From the NCBI GenBank assembly GCA_963722815.1, contig CAVROM010000009.1:62001-126000 (forward strand): a DNA stretch of 64,000 nt, read 5' to 3'. The stretch is from DASQFQ01 sp963722815 (GTDB taxonomy: Bacteria; Actinomycetota; Thermoleophilia; Solirubrobacterales; Solirubrobacteraceae). Both the position numbers and the translations under genes were made by a program. Shown piece after piece: positions 24,955-35,880 of this stretch (its first letter is position 1; each line of letters begins with the position of its first letter). The notes under the pieces were generated by a model, which saw nothing but the letters and a program-made list of their open reading frames with translations, was not told the origin of the DNA and ran no database searches.

Positions 24955-26514
24955 ATGCAGACGCAGCACGTGCCGCGTCGCCAACCGACACCCCCTGAGC
25001 GCAGCCCTGAGGAGCGCGCCCGGGCCGCCGCCGAACGCGCCGCCCGTCGCGGTGAGAGCACTCCACCCCCGGAGACGTTCTCCGCCCGCGCCGCGCAGCC
25101 GCCCGAGCCTGCGGCCCCCAGCGAGGACCCGTTCCGCGTCGAGCGCGCGCGGCCCGAGCCGGAGCCTGAGCCCGAGCCCGAGCCCGCGGTCGAGGGCTCC
25201 TGGTTCGACGAGGAGGCCGAGCCGGAGCGCGAGCCCGAGGCCATGCCGGAGGACCCGTTCCCGCAGGCCACGCAGGAGTTCCAGCCCGCCTGGGTGGAGG
25301 AGGACGACGACGTCGCGTGGGAGACCCCGGAGCCGGTGGTCCCCGTGAGCCGCGAGCCCGCCCCGCCGCCTCCGCCGCGCCGCCCGCGCGCCGCCGCGCG
25401 GCGCCCGGTGCCGCCGCGCGGCCCGCGCACGACGCTGAGCAACCCCCGCTCCAACGGCCGCCGCCCGGCCGGGACGCCGCGCCATCGCTTCCCGCGGCGC
25501 ATCCTCGCCGTGCTCGCGCTCGCGCTGATCGGCGGCGCGCTGTGGCTGATCAACGCGACCTTCCAGCCCTTCCACGGCGACCCGAAGGGCGCGGTCGTCG
25601 TCACCGTGCCCGCCGGCGCCGACGCGGGCGAGATCGGCAAGCTGCTCAAGAGCGCCGGCGTGGTCGACAACGCGAAGCTGTTCGAGGCCAACGCCACCGT
25701 CACGCTGCGCCGCAGCAAGCTGCGCCCCGGCAAGTACACGCTGCCGAAGGACATGACCAACGGCGCGGCCATCGAGGCGCTCATGCAGGGCCCGAAGGCG
25801 AGGGTGGTCAAGACCTTCAAGTTCACGCTCCCCGAGGGCCGCTCGCGGCGCGAGAACGAGGCGCAGGTCAAGAAGGGCCCGTTCGAGGGCGACTACATGA
25901 AGGCGACCACTGACAAGGCCTTCCTGCGCCGCGCGCACGGGCTCGGCCTGCCGCCGAAGGCGACGAACCTCGAGGGCTTCCTGTTCCCCGCGACCTACGA
26001 GATGATCTCCGGCGCCACCGCCAAGGACCTCGTGAAGCGCCAGCTCGACGCCTACGAGCAGAACGTCGGCAAGGTCTCCATGAAGGCCGCGCGCAAGAAG
26101 AACCTGACGCGCTACGACGTGCTGATCATCGCCTCGATGGTCGAGCGCGAGGCGCAGCTCGCCAAGGAACGGCCGCTGATCGCCGCGGTCATCTACAACC
26201 GCCTGCACGAGGGCATGCCGCTCGGGATCGACGCCACCATCCGCTACCAGATCAACAACTGGGCACGGCCGCTGCGGGTCTCCGAGCTGGAGCGCGACAC
26301 GCCCTACAACACGCGCACGCGCCGCGGCCTGCCGCCGACGCCGATCGGCAACCCCGGCCTCGCCTCGATCAAGGCGGCCGCCAACCCCGCCAAGACCAAG
26401 TACCTGTTCTTCGTGCGCAAGCCCGGCAAGACCGGCGAGCACGCGTTCTCCAAGACCGACGCCCAGTTCGAGCGCGACGTGGCGCGCTACCAGGCTTCCC
26501 GCGGCGGTCCTTGA
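24955..26514 (+). CDS. mltG: endolytic transglycosylase MltG
   Basis: 519 residues. The first 180 are a cytoplasmic Pro/Glu/Arg-rich tail (REPEPEPEPEPEP type), much longer than in E. coli. One membrane helix follows (RILAVLALALIGGALWLI, about 181-199), then a LysM-like segment (VTVPAGADAGEIGKLLKSAG) and the YceG catalytic domain: NLEGFLFPATYEM, IIASMVEREAQ (catalytic Glu), GIDATIRY and PYNTRTRRGLPPTPIGNPG. It cleaves nascent glycan strands and sets their length. The start overlaps nothing; 34 bases separate it from the PAS protein. The stop overlaps the aroE start. Confidence 0.92.
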   Translation: MQTQHVPRRQPTPPERSPEERARAAAERAARRGESTPPPETFSARAAQPPEPAAPSEDPFRVERARPEPEPEPEPEPAVEGSWFDEEAEPEREPEAMPEDPFPQATQEFQPAWVEEDDDVAWETPEPVVPVSREPAPPPPPRRPRAAARRPVPPRGPRTTLSNPRSNGRRPAGTPRHRFPRRILAVLALALIGGALWLINATFQPFHGDPKGAVVVTVPAGADAGEIGKLLKSAGVVDNAKLFEANATVTLRRSKLRPGKYTLPKDMTNGAAIEALMQGPKARVVKTFKFTLPEGRSRRENEAQVKKGPFEGDYMKATTDKAFLRRAHGLGLPPKATNLEGFLFPATYEMISGATAKDLVKRQLDAYEQNVGKVSMKAARKKNLTRYDVLIIASMVEREAQLAKERPLIAAVIYNRLHEGMPLGIDATIRYQINNWARPLRVSELERDTPYNTRTRRGLPPTPIGNPGLASIKAAANPAKTKYLFFVRKPGKTGEHAFSKTDAQFERDVARYQASRGGP

Positions 26515-27313
26515 CGACCTACCTCGGCGTCTGCGGGTGGCCGGTGGCCCACTCGCGCTCGCCGGCGATGCAGAACGCCGGGTTGCAGGCCGCCGGCCTC
26601 GCCGACTGGCAGTACCTCGCGCTGCCGCTGCCTCCGCAGCTCTTCGAGGAGACCGTGCGGGCGCTGCCCGCGGCGGGCTTCCGCGGCGTCAACGTGACGA
26701 TCCCGTACAAGGAGGCCGCGCTGGCGCTGGCCGACGTCGCGAGCCCCGCCGCGCAGGCGATCGGCGCCGCCAACACGCTCACCTTCGAGGACGGCGCGAT
26801 CCTCGCCGACAACACCGACGGCCCCGCCGTGCTGGAGCTCCTGCGCGGCGTGCTCGACCCGGCCGGACGGCGCGCGCTCGTGCTCGGCGCGGGCGGCGGC
26901 GCGCGGGCCGCGGTGTGGGCGCTCTTGCAGGCCGGCGCCCAGGTCGAGGTGTGGGGGCGGACGCCGTCGCGGGCCGAGGCACTCGCCGAGGCGCTCGGGG
27001 CGCGCCACGCCGCGGATCCTCGTCACGCCGAAATCGTGGTCAACGCGACGTCGGTCGGGCTTGACCCCAACATTGATCCGTTCAAGGCGTTTCCGCTCAA
27101 GGCCGATACCTTCGAGACCGGAAGCTGCGTGATCGACATGGTCTACGGACCCGGCGAGACGCGATTCCTCGAAGCGGCACGTTCGCAAGGGGCACGCGTG
27201 ATCGACGGACTGGAGATGTTGTTGGCACAAGGCGTTGCGTCGTTCGAACGCTGGACCGGCATGATGGCGCCGCGTATGGCGATGCGCGAGGCCATCACGA
27301 CATCGCCAAGTCC

Positions 27314-27317
<4 letters not shown>
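26511..27317 (+). CDS. aroE: shikimate dehydrogenase
   Basis: 268 residues from TTG 26511, overlapping the mltG stop (TTGA). The N-terminal shikimate site shows GWPVAHSRSPAMQNAGL and FRGVNVTIPYKEAAL (catalytic Lys). The NADP domain has LVLGAGGGARAAVWAL and VWGRTPSRAEAL, with NATSVGL and LEMLLAQGVASFERW at the end. It reduces 3-dehydroshikimate in aromatic amino acid synthesis. Other shikimate genes are at 60.7-63.8 kb. The stop overlaps the pilB ATG (ATGA), so it lies in the pilus motor operon. Confidence 0.94.
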
Positions 27318-29122
<1,805 letters not shown>

Positions 29123-29190
29123 CGCGCGACGGCCGAAAGAGGCGGTTCAGCCGGTACTAGCGCGTGCCGCTGGGTGTCTTCGTTAGCCGC

Positions 29191-29218
29191 TACAGGTCGC
29201 GCGGCGACCTGCCGATAC
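29191..29218 (+). promoter_or_regulatory. sigma-28/WhiG-like promoter of pilT
   Basis: TACA (29191-29194), 16 bases, GCCGATAC (29211-29218), 12 bases before ATG 29230. The spacer contains a perfect inverted repeat AGGTCGC-GCG-GCGACCT (29194-29210), a possible operator. The 107-base gap after pilB holds nothing else. Confidence 0.65.
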
Positions 29219-29229
29219 GGAGAAGGCCC

Positions 29230-30324
29230 ATGAACTTCGACTTCTCAGAGATCCTCATGGAGGTCGTCAGGCAGAAGGCGTCTGACCTCCACATCACCTC
29301 CGGCTCGCCGCCGATGCTGCGCAAGCGCGGTGCGCTCGTGCCGATCGAGGGGCTCCAGAACCTGACGCCCACCGACACGCGCGAGATCATCTACACGATC
29401 CTCAACTCCTCGCAGCGCCAGCGGCTGGAGACGGACTGGCAGCTCGACTTCGCGTACTCGGTGCCCGGCCACGGGCGCTTCCGCGTCAACGCGTACTTCC
29501 AGCGTGGCTCGCTCGGCGCCGCGTTCCGCCTGATCCCCAACGAGACGGTGCCGATCGAGAAGCTCGGTCTGCCGCCGGTCATCCGCGGCTTCGCCAAGAA
29601 GCCCCGCGGGATCGTGCTCGTGACGGGTCCGACGGGCTCGGGCAAGTCGACCACGCTCGCGTCGATCATCAACGAGATCAACGAGACGCGCGACGACCAC
29701 ATCCTCACCATCGAGGACCCGATCGAGTTCCTGCACTCGCACAAGAAGTGCATCGTCAACCAGCGCGAGATCGGGACGGACGCACAGTCCTTCGCGATGG
29801 GCCTCAAGGCCGCGCTGCGCCAGGACCCCGATGTGATCCTCGTCGGCGAGATGCGCGACATGGAGACGATCGGCACGGCGCTGACCGCGGCGGAGACCGG
29901 CCACCTCGTCTTCGCGACGCTCCACACCCAGGACGCGCCGCAGACCGTCGACCGAATCATCGACGTCTTCCCGCCCGAGCAGCAGGGCCAGATCCGCGCC
30001 CAGCTGTCGATCGGCCTCCAGGGCGTCGTCACCCAGACGCTCGTGCCGACCGCGGACGGCAACGGCCGTTGCGTGGCGGCGGAGATCCTCGTGCCCACCC
30101 CGGGCGTGCGGAACCTGATCCGCGAGGGCAAGACGCACCAGATCTACTCGCTCATCCAGACGGGCGCCCAGCACGGCATGCAGACGATGGACGCCTCGCT
30201 GGCCGGGCTCGTGAAGATGGGCCACATCACGATGGCCGCGGCCGAGACCCGCTCCGGCCAGCCGGCCGAGCTGCGCCGCCTGGTCGAGAACTCCGAAGAC
30301 CTGCCGATGCCGGTGGCTGCGTAA
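29230..30324 (+). CDS. pilT: type IV pilus retraction ATPase PilT
   Basis: 364 residues. ATG 29230 with GGAGAAGG before it is chosen over an upstream in-frame start. Features: DLHITSGSPPMLRKRGALVP (PAS-like N-terminal domain), Walker A GPTGSGKST near 133, TIEDPIEFLHSHKKCIVNQR, Walker B DVILVGEMRD, ATLHTQDAPQTVDRIIDVFP and the AIRNLIRE-like PGVRNLIREGKTHQI. It depolymerises the pilus for twitching or DNA uptake. It has its own sigma-28-like promoter although it follows pilB, and its stop overlaps the pilC ATG in TAATG. Confidence 0.95.
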   Translation: MNFDFSEILMEVVRQKASDLHITSGSPPMLRKRGALVPIEGLQNLTPTDTREIIYTILNSSQRQRLETDWQLDFAYSVPGHGRFRVNAYFQRGSLGAAFRLIPNETVPIEKLGLPPVIRGFAKKPRGIVLVTGPTGSGKSTTLASIINEINETRDDHILTIEDPIEFLHSHKKCIVNQREIGTDAQSFAMGLKAALRQDPDVILVGEMRDMETIGTALTAAETGHLVFATLHTQDAPQTVDRIIDVFPPEQQGQIRAQLSIGLQGVVTQTLVPTADGNGRCVAAEILVPTPGVRNLIREGKTHQIYSLIQTGAQHGMQTMDASLAGLVKMGHITMAAAETRSGQPAELRRLVENSEDLPMPVAA

Positions 30325-31553
30325 TGGCTGCCGCGGCTGCGACATTCGCATTCAAGGCGGTCGACGGCGCCGGTCTGCCCCAGGAGGGCACGATCGAGGG
30401 CACGAGCGAGAAGGCCGTGATGGAGGAGCTGCGCAACCGCGGCCTCCAGGTCATGCGGCTCGACGAGAAGAAGAGCGGCATGAAGATGGAGCTCCGGCTC
30501 CTGCCGAAGCGCGTGAAGGCGCAGGACCTGACGGTCATGACGCGCCAGCTGGCGACCATGGTCTCCTCCGGCATGACGCTCCTGCGCGCGTTCTACGTGC
30601 TCGAGGACCAGGTCGAGAACGAGAAGCTCAAGGACACGCTGAGCGGCGTCCGCGAGGACATCGAGGCCGGCCTCAACTTCTCCGACGCGCTCGAGCGGCA
30701 CCCGAAGGTGTTCGGCCCGCTCTACGTCGCGATGGTGCGCGCGGGCGAGATGGGCGGCGTGCTCGAGCAGGCGCTCGACCGCACGGCCGACCAGCTCGAG
30801 AAGGACGACAACCTGCGCCGCCAGGTCAAGGGCGCCATGACCTACCCGGCCGTCGTGCTGACCTTCGCGCTCGGCGTGCTGCTCGCGCTGATCGCCTTCA
30901 TCGTCCCCGTCTTCGTCGGGATCTTCAAGGACTTCGGCGGCAAGCTGCCGTTCATCACCCAGGTCACCGTGAACCTGTCCAACCTGGTCACGCACCGGTG
31001 GTACATCCTGCTGTTCGGCTCGATCGCGCTCGTCGTCGGCTTCCGCAAGTGGAAGACGTCCGAGTGGGGCCGCCCGCAGTGGGATCGGTTCCGCCTGCGC
31101 GTGCCGGTCAACATCGGCAAGACCGTCCAGAAGATCGCGCTCGCGCGCTGGTCGCGCACGTTCTCGGCGCTGTACGCCGCCGGCGTGCCGATCATGCAGG
31201 CGATCGAGGTGACGGGCAAGACCGCCGGCAACACCGTGGTCGAGCGCGCGATGGACGACGTGATCGCCTCGGTCAAGTCCGGCGGGTCGATCTCGGCTCC
31301 GCTGCGCGAGGCCCCGATCTTCCCCGGCATGGTCGTCCAGATGCTCGCCGTCGGCGAGGAGACCGGCAACCTGGACACGATGCTCACCAAGGTCGCCGAC
31401 TTCTACGAGGACGAGGTCGCCGCGGCCGTCAAGGCCATGACCTCCATCCTCGAGCCGATCATGATCGTGCTGGTGGGTGGCATCGTCGGATTCATCGTCG
31501 TCGCGATGTACATGCCGATGTTCAAGGTCTACGACGCGATCCCGTCGCAGTAA
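30324..31553 (+). CDS. pilC: type IV pilus inner membrane platform protein PilC
   Basis: 409 residues. Two GspF/T2SSF repeats: the first around LTVMTRQLATMVSSGMTLLR with FGPLYVAMVRAGEMGGVLEQ, the second around KIALARWSRTFSALYAAGVP with MVVQMLAVGEETGNLDTMLT. Three membrane segments are visible: VVLTFALGVLLALIAFIVPV, WYILLFGSIALVVGF and IMIVLVGGIVGFIVVAMYMP. It couples the PilB/PilT motors to pilin addition or removal. It ends the pilB-pilT-pilC block; the downstream 74 bases show no clear terminator. Confidence 0.95.
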   Translation: MAAAAATFAFKAVDGAGLPQEGTIEGTSEKAVMEELRNRGLQVMRLDEKKSGMKMELRLLPKRVKAQDLTVMTRQLATMVSSGMTLLRAFYVLEDQVENEKLKDTLSGVREDIEAGLNFSDALERHPKVFGPLYVAMVRAGEMGGVLEQALDRTADQLEKDDNLRRQVKGAMTYPAVVLTFALGVLLALIAFIVPVFVGIFKDFGGKLPFITQVTVNLSNLVTHRWYILLFGSIALVVGFRKWKTSEWGRPQWDRFRLRVPVNIGKTVQKIALARWSRTFSALYAAGVPIMQAIEVTGKTAGNTVVERAMDDVIASVKSGGSISAPLREAPIFPGMVVQMLAVGEETGNLDTMLTKVADFYEDEVAAAVKAMTSILEPIMIVLVGGIVGFIVVAMYMPMFKVYDAIPSQ

Positions 31554-31627
31554 GCGGTCACCGCGCGGCCACACGACGGTCCGTAGTACTAGTAGGAGTC
31601 GGAACGTCGTCCCTAGGAGTGCCTACG

Positions 31628-32107
31628 GTGTACGCGGTTGAGGTTCAAGGTGATTCGTTGGCTGTGGAAATGCGACCGGCGCTTGAGCATCGGCTGCATA
31701 TCAATCACTACGACGGCGCAGATGGGCGCGACGTTGTGTTCGGAGTCCGACGTGTCCTCGCGCGCCACGTGGCGGGGAAAATCGTGCTTGTCTCGCTCGG
31801 CACGAACGACGTGCTCAATACCGACCTCCCGCGCTTGACCCGGAAGCGAATCGAGCGTCAAGCGCGTCGGCTCGTGAGCGTCGCCCGCTGCGTCGTATGG
31901 AGTCGCGTTCGCATCACCCTGCCGGGTTACACGCGGCGTCAGCGGATCGTCAACTCGGCGCTCGCCCACGTCGCGGGGCTGCACCTTGTGCGCCCGCCTG
32001 CGCCGGACGGCGGGGACGGCGTGCATCTCTCACCGCGCAACGCACGCACGCTCGCCTATCGGTTCGCTCGTATGGCAACGAGCCGATGTGCAGCGACGGC
32101 GCCGTGA
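31628..32107 (+). CDS. SGNH/GDSL-type hydrolase
   Basis: 159 residues from GTG 31628, which has AGGAG about 10 bases upstream; a GTG at 31619 overlaps that site. Block I is EVQGDSLAVEM (nucleophile Ser), then VLVSLGTNDVLN (the GxND block III), and DGVHLSPRNARTLAYRF (the catalytic Asp-His block V). No signal peptide is visible. Such enzymes are esterases or acetylhydrolases on lipids or sugars; the substrate is unknown. It lies between pilC and the ribosomal-protection GTPase, with a terminator after it. Confidence 0.75.
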   Translation: MYAVEVQGDSLAVEMRPALEHRLHINHYDGADGRDVVFGVRRVLARHVAGKIVLVSLGTNDVLNTDLPRLTRKRIERQARRLVSVARCVVWSRVRITLPGYTRRQRIVNSALAHVAGLHLVRPPAPDGGDGVHLSPRNARTLAYRFARMATSRCAATAP

Positions 32108-32125
32108 TCGTCGATTGCGTCGTAA

Positions 32126-32155
32126 GGGAGGCGCCTGCGGGCGCCTCTCCTCGTT
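32126..32155 (+). terminator. intrinsic terminator-like hairpin
   Basis: GAGGCGCC-TGCG-GGCGCCTC is a perfect 8-bp stem (32128-32147), extended by G-T and G-C pairs and followed by TCCTCGTT. It lies 20 bases after the hydrolase stop. Confidence 0.7.
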
Positions 32156-32222
32156 AAGCTGTCTCCCATGAGGCCAGCACTCATGTCCAAGACCACCCGG
32201 ATCCTTTCGGAGGACATGAAGC

Positions 32223-34037
32223 GTGCGAATCCTCAATCTGGGCATTCTCGCCCACGTCGACGCCGGTAAGACCACACTCACCGAGCGTCTGCTTCACAAC
32301 TCAGGCGTCATCGACGAGCTCGGCTCTGTCGACGACGGCAATACACAGACGGACACGCTCGCCCTGGAGCGGGCGCGCGGCATCACGATCAAGGCCGCGG
32401 TCGTCTCGTTCGTCGCCGGCGACGTCGCCGTCAACCTGATCGACACCCCCGGTCACCCCGACTTCATCGCCGAGGTCGAGCGGGTGCTGAGCGTGCTCGA
32501 CGGGGCGGTGCTCGTCGTCAGCGCGGTCGAGGGCGTGCAGGCGCAGACGCGCGTGCTGATGCGCGCGCTCAGGCGGCTCGCGATCCCGACGCTGATCTTC
32601 GTCAACAAGACCGATCGCCGAGGCGCAGATCCCGCACGCGTGCTACGCGAGCTGCGAGAGCGGCTCAGCCCTGCCGCGGTCGCGTGGGACGACGAGCGGC
32701 GGCTGGCCGAGGTGCTGGCCGACCACGACGACGCGATCCTCGAGGCTTACGTCGCCGACGACGTGCAGCTGTCGGCGGCCCAGCTCCGCGCGGCGCTGGT
32801 GGAGCAGACCCGGGCCGCGCGGGTGCATCCCGTGTTCATCGGCTCGGCGCGGTCGGGCGCGGGCGTCGCCGACCTTGTCGCGGGCATCACCGAGCTGCTG
32901 CCCGCGGCCGAGGGCGACGCCGGCGGCCCGGCCTCCGGCAGCGTGTTCAAGATCGAGCGCGGGCCGGCGGGAGAGAAGATCGCCTACGTCCGCATGTTCT
33001 CGGGCGCGCTGCGGACGCGCGACCGGCTGCCGCCCGGGAAGGTGACCGCGATCAGCGTGTTCGAGGACGGCGCGTTCGTCCGCCGCGAGGCGGTGGCGGC
33101 TGGGCAGATCGGCCGGCTGTGGGGCCTCGCCGGGGCGCGGATCGGCGACGCGATCGGGGAGGCGCACGGCGCGAACGGCCGCGCGTTCTCGCCGCCGACG
33201 CTCGAGACCGTCGTGGTCCCGGGTGAGGGCACCGATCGCCGCGCGTTGCGCGTCGCGCTCGACCAGCTCGCCGAGCAGGACCCGCTGATCGACGTCCGCC
33301 AGGACGGCGGCGAGCTGTCGCTCTCGCTCTACGGCGAGGTGCAGAAGGAGGTCATCCAGGCGACGCTCGCGGACGACTTCGGCGTCGCCGTCTCGTTCCG
33401 CGAGTCGACCACCATCTGCATCGAGCGGCTGCGCGGCCCGGGCGCGGCGTTCGAGCTGATCGGGGAGGACTCCAACCCGCTGCTCGCCACCGTCGGCCTG
33501 CGCGTGGAGCCGGCGCCGCCCGGGAGCGGGATCGCGTTCCGGCTGGAGGTCGAGCTGGGCTCGATGCCGCCCGCGTTCTTCAAGGCGGTCGAGGAGACGC
33601 TGCCGGCGGCGCTGGGCCGCGGCAACCACGGCTGGCGCGTGCCCGACTGCGTGGTGACGATGACGCACTCGGGCTACTACGCGCGCCAGAGCCACTCGCA
33701 CGCGACGTTCGACAAGTCGATGTCGAGCACGGCCGGCGACTTCCGGGAGCTGACGCGGATCGTGACGGCCCGCGCCCTACGCGCGGCCGACACGGTCGTG
33801 CACGAGCCGGTGCACCGCTTCCGGCTCGAGGCGCCGGCCGACGCGCTCGGCCCGCTGCTCCCGCTCGTCGGGCGGCTGGGCGGCGTGCCGGAGCCGCCGG
33901 TGCTGGAAGGCGCCGCGTGCGTGGTCGAGGGCGAGATCCCGGCCGCGCAGGTGCACGAGCTGCGTCGTCAGCTGCCGGGGCTGACGCGGGGAGAGGGGGT
34001 GCTCGAGAGCGAGTTCAGCCGCTACCGCGCGTCGTGA
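32223..34037 (+). CDS. TetM/OtrA-like ribosomal protection GTPase
   Basis: 604 residues from GTG 32223 with GGAGG upstream. EF-G-like GTPase motifs: AHVDAGKTTLTE (G1), RARGITIK (G2), LIDTPGHPDF (G3), FVNKTD (G4). Domains II-V follow, including EGTDRRALRVALDQLAEQDP, YGEVQKEVIQATLADDF and VVTMTHSGYYARQSHSHATFDK, the last being characteristic of tetracycline ribosomal protection proteins rather than EF-G. It would release tetracyclines from the ribosome. Slightly shorter than TetM (about 640). Whether it confers resistance or serves a housekeeping role cannot be told. Its end overlaps the convergent oxygenase gene by 16 bases. Confidence 0.85.
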   Translation: MRILNLGILAHVDAGKTTLTERLLHNSGVIDELGSVDDGNTQTDTLALERARGITIKAAVVSFVAGDVAVNLIDTPGHPDFIAEVERVLSVLDGAVLVVSAVEGVQAQTRVLMRALRRLAIPTLIFVNKTDRRGADPARVLRELRERLSPAAVAWDDERRLAEVLADHDDAILEAYVADDVQLSAAQLRAALVEQTRAARVHPVFIGSARSGAGVADLVAGITELLPAAEGDAGGPASGSVFKIERGPAGEKIAYVRMFSGALRTRDRLPPGKVTAISVFEDGAFVRREAVAAGQIGRLWGLAGARIGDAIGEAHGANGRAFSPPTLETVVVPGEGTDRRALRVALDQLAEQDPLIDVRQDGGELSLSLYGEVQKEVIQATLADDFGVAVSFRESTTICIERLRGPGAAFELIGEDSNPLLATVGLRVEPAPPGSGIAFRLEVELGSMPPAFFKAVEETLPAALGRGNHGWRVPDCVVTMTHSGYYARQSHSHATFDKSMSSTAGDFRELTRIVTARALRAADTVVHEPVHRFRLEAPADALGPLLPLVGRLGGVPEPPVLEGAACVVEGEIPAAQVHELRRQLPGLTRGEGVLESEFSRYRAS

Positions 34038-34711
34038 AAGATGATCCCGAGCGCGGTGCGGCTGCCGGCGGTGATGGTGCTGACGCCGTGGCGCATGCCG
34101 ACGCGGTGGTAGCTGCGCTTGCCGGCGTTCGGCCGCACCTGCGTGGGGAAGATCACGAACGCGCCGCGCGGCGGGCTCAGCACGTGGGCGCGGCTCTGCG
34201 CGCGCGGGCGCTGCTCCATCAGCACGAGCTCGCCGCCCTCGTGCTCGTCGGTGAGCACGGTGACGACCTGGAACGGGAAGTACACGTCGCCGTAGAGGTC
34301 CTGGTGCAGCGCGTTCCAGTCGCCCTCGCCGTAGCGCAGGATCAGCGGCGTCGGGCGCTCCTGGCCGGCGGCGCGGCAGCGCTCGAGCAGCTGCTCGTGC
34401 TCGGGCGGAAACGCGTCGGCGGCTCCGCCCAGGCGCTCTGACCAGCGGTTGGCGACCGGCGCGAGCCGGCGGTAGAAGCCCTCGCGCAGCTCGCCGATCG
34501 GCGCGGGGAGCGGGTGGTCGAAGTAGCGGTAGCGGCCGTCGCCGAAGCGGTGGCGGGCCATGTCGACGGTCGAGCGGAAGCGCCCGTCGTCGAACAGCGC
34601 GGCGAGCGCGGCGCACTCGCCGGCGTCGAGCAGCGGGTCGGTGACGGCGAAGCCGCGGGCGTCGAGCCGGTCGGAGACGGTGGGCCAGTCGAGGTCGTCG
34701 GGCGAGATCAT
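34022..34711 (-). CDS. 2OG-Fe(II) oxygenase
   Basis: 229 residues. The iron site is LHQDLYGDVYFPFQ (His-x-Asp near residue 138) with a distal His in SYHRVGMRHGVS and a 2-oxoglutarate-binding Arg/His region after it. PLILRYGEGDWN and VVTVLTDEHEGGELVL frame the double-stranded beta helix, as in prolyl-hydroxylase-like dioxygenases. Substrate unknown. It is convergent with the GTPase gene (16-base overlap). Upstream, 231 bases carry two palindromic repeat copies. Confidence 0.8.
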   Translation of the reverse strand: MISPDDLDWPTVSDRLDARGFAVTDPLLDAGECAALAALFDDGRFRSTVDMARHRFGDGRYRYFDHPLPAPIGELREGFYRRLAPVANRWSERLGGAADAFPPEHEQLLERCRAAGQERPTPLILRYGEGDWNALHQDLYGDVYFPFQVVTVLTDEHEGGELVLMEQRPRAQSRAHVLSPPRGAFVIFPTQVRPNAGKRSYHRVGMRHGVSTITAGSRTALGIIFHDAR

Positions 34712-34791
34712 GCCCCTACAACGCGACGCGCGCTGGCGATGTGAGGCGTCAACGGCGGCATTGAATGGGTCGGTTCGAACCGCCGCGCAGC

Positions 34792-34840
34792 CACGAGTGT
34801 CATCTCAACCGCGGTATGCGCGGTCGAGACGACATTCGTG
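34792..34840. repeat. palindromic repeat, copy B
   Basis: Ends CACGAGTGTCATCTCAA and TCGAGACGACATTCGTG match the family, but the inner stem is ACCGCG/CGCGGT instead of AGGTCGC/GCGACCT. The arm changes are compensated, so the hairpin is kept. Confidence 0.8.
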
Positions 34841-34889
34841 GACGAAAGTCGTCTCGAGGTCGCTATCCGACCTCGAGCTGACACTCGTG
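34841..34889. repeat. palindromic repeat, copy C, adjacent to copy B
   Basis: GACGAAAGTCGTCTCGAGG ... CCTCGAGCTGACACTCGTG, inner stem CTCGAGGTCG/CGACCTCGAG. Directly abuts copy B, as copies D and E also lie in tandem. The following 53 bases to the next gene end show nothing. Confidence 0.8.
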
Positions 34890-34942
34890 CCGCCCGGGGG
34901 CTCGACCCTGACCCCTAACCAGCCGCCGTTGACCTTCGCGCG

Positions 34943-35845
34943 CTAGTGCAGGAGCAGCCGCACGACGTTGCCGTCGGGCAGCGTGCGGATCTGGACGAGG
35001 TCGCAGAGCTGGTTGGCCAGCCACAGGCCCCAGCCGTCGCCGTCTTCGAGCTGCGGGCGGGAGCGGCCGGCCAGCGGCTGGTCGAGGCGGCCGCGGTCGC
35101 GGACTTCGCACACGACCATGTCGTCCTCGTGCCAGACGCGCAGCGTGCCCTCGCCGCCGCCGTGGCGGATGCTGTTGGTCGCGACCTCGTGGGTCGCGAG
35201 CATGAGGTCGCCCGCGCGCAGCTCGCTGACGCCGGCCTGGCGCGCGTGCTCGGCGACCAGCGCGCGGATGCCGCTGAGCGTCTCCCACGTGATCGGGTGC
35301 TCGGCCGGGTGGCCGGGCGCGTCCGGGAGCGGCGCGGAGAGCTGCGGCGGCGGGCCGTCGGCGCCGCGGTAGCGGACGCTCTCGGCGGCGCCGACCCACG
35401 GGTGCGAGCGCTCGGCCTCCTCGATCACCTCGCGGTCGAGGTGCGCGGCGTCGTAGGGGCAGACGAGGTGGAAGCCGTCGTTATCCGCGAAGGCGGGGTT
35501 GAGCAGCTGCTCGTGGCACTGGCACTCGACGAGCTCGGCGGGGCTGCGGCCGGGCCAGATCGGCTCGCCGACGCCGCGCAGCGGGCCGGAGCGGCCGGCG
35601 ACGAAGTCGCGCCAGGCCGGGATGATGCAGGCCGGGTTGTGGCCGACGTCGCCCATGTCGACGAGCTCGACGCGCTCGGCGGCGCCGCCGAGGCGCTCGC
35701 TCAGCGCCCGCAGCTTCGGCGTCTCGAGGGCGACCATCACCGGCTCGCCGGCGGCGACGCCCTCCTCGACGAACGGGGCGACACGGTCCAGGAACGCCTC
35801 GGGGCCGGCATAGAACACGGCTTCGTGGCGGAACACGAAGTCCAC
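34943..35845 (-). CDS. MEDS sensory domain plus anti-sigma-type ATPase (HATPase)
   Basis: 300 residues from GTG 35845, which has AGAAGGG upstream; ATG 35881 would start exactly on the divergent gene. Residues 1-160 form a MEDS domain (FRHEAVFYAGPEAFLDRVAP, LLNPAFADNDGFHLVCPYD). Residues 190-300 are an RsbW/SpoIIAB-like ATPase: LATHEVATNSIRHGGGEGTL (N box), VCEVRDRGRLDQP (G1) and GWGLWLANQLCDLVQI (G2). Such proteins act as anti-sigma factors or switch kinases in partner-switching. No antagonist or sigma gene is adjacent. Confidence 0.85.
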   Translation of the reverse strand: MDFVFRHEAVFYAGPEAFLDRVAPFVEEGVAAGEPVMVALETPKLRALSERLGGAAERVELVDMGDVGHNPACIIPAWRDFVAGRSGPLRGVGEPIWPGRSPAELVECQCHEQLLNPAFADNDGFHLVCPYDAAHLDREVIEEAERSHPWVGAAESVRYRGADGPPPQLSAPLPDAPGHPAEHPITWETLSGIRALVAEHARQAGVSELRAGDLMLATHEVATNSIRHGGGEGTLRVWHEDDMVVCEVRDRGRLDQPLAGRSRPQLEDGDGWGLWLANQLCDLVQIRTLPDGNVVRLLLH

Positions 35846-35880
35846 CCTAACCCTTCTGGGCGCTATGACAAGCTTCCGCA

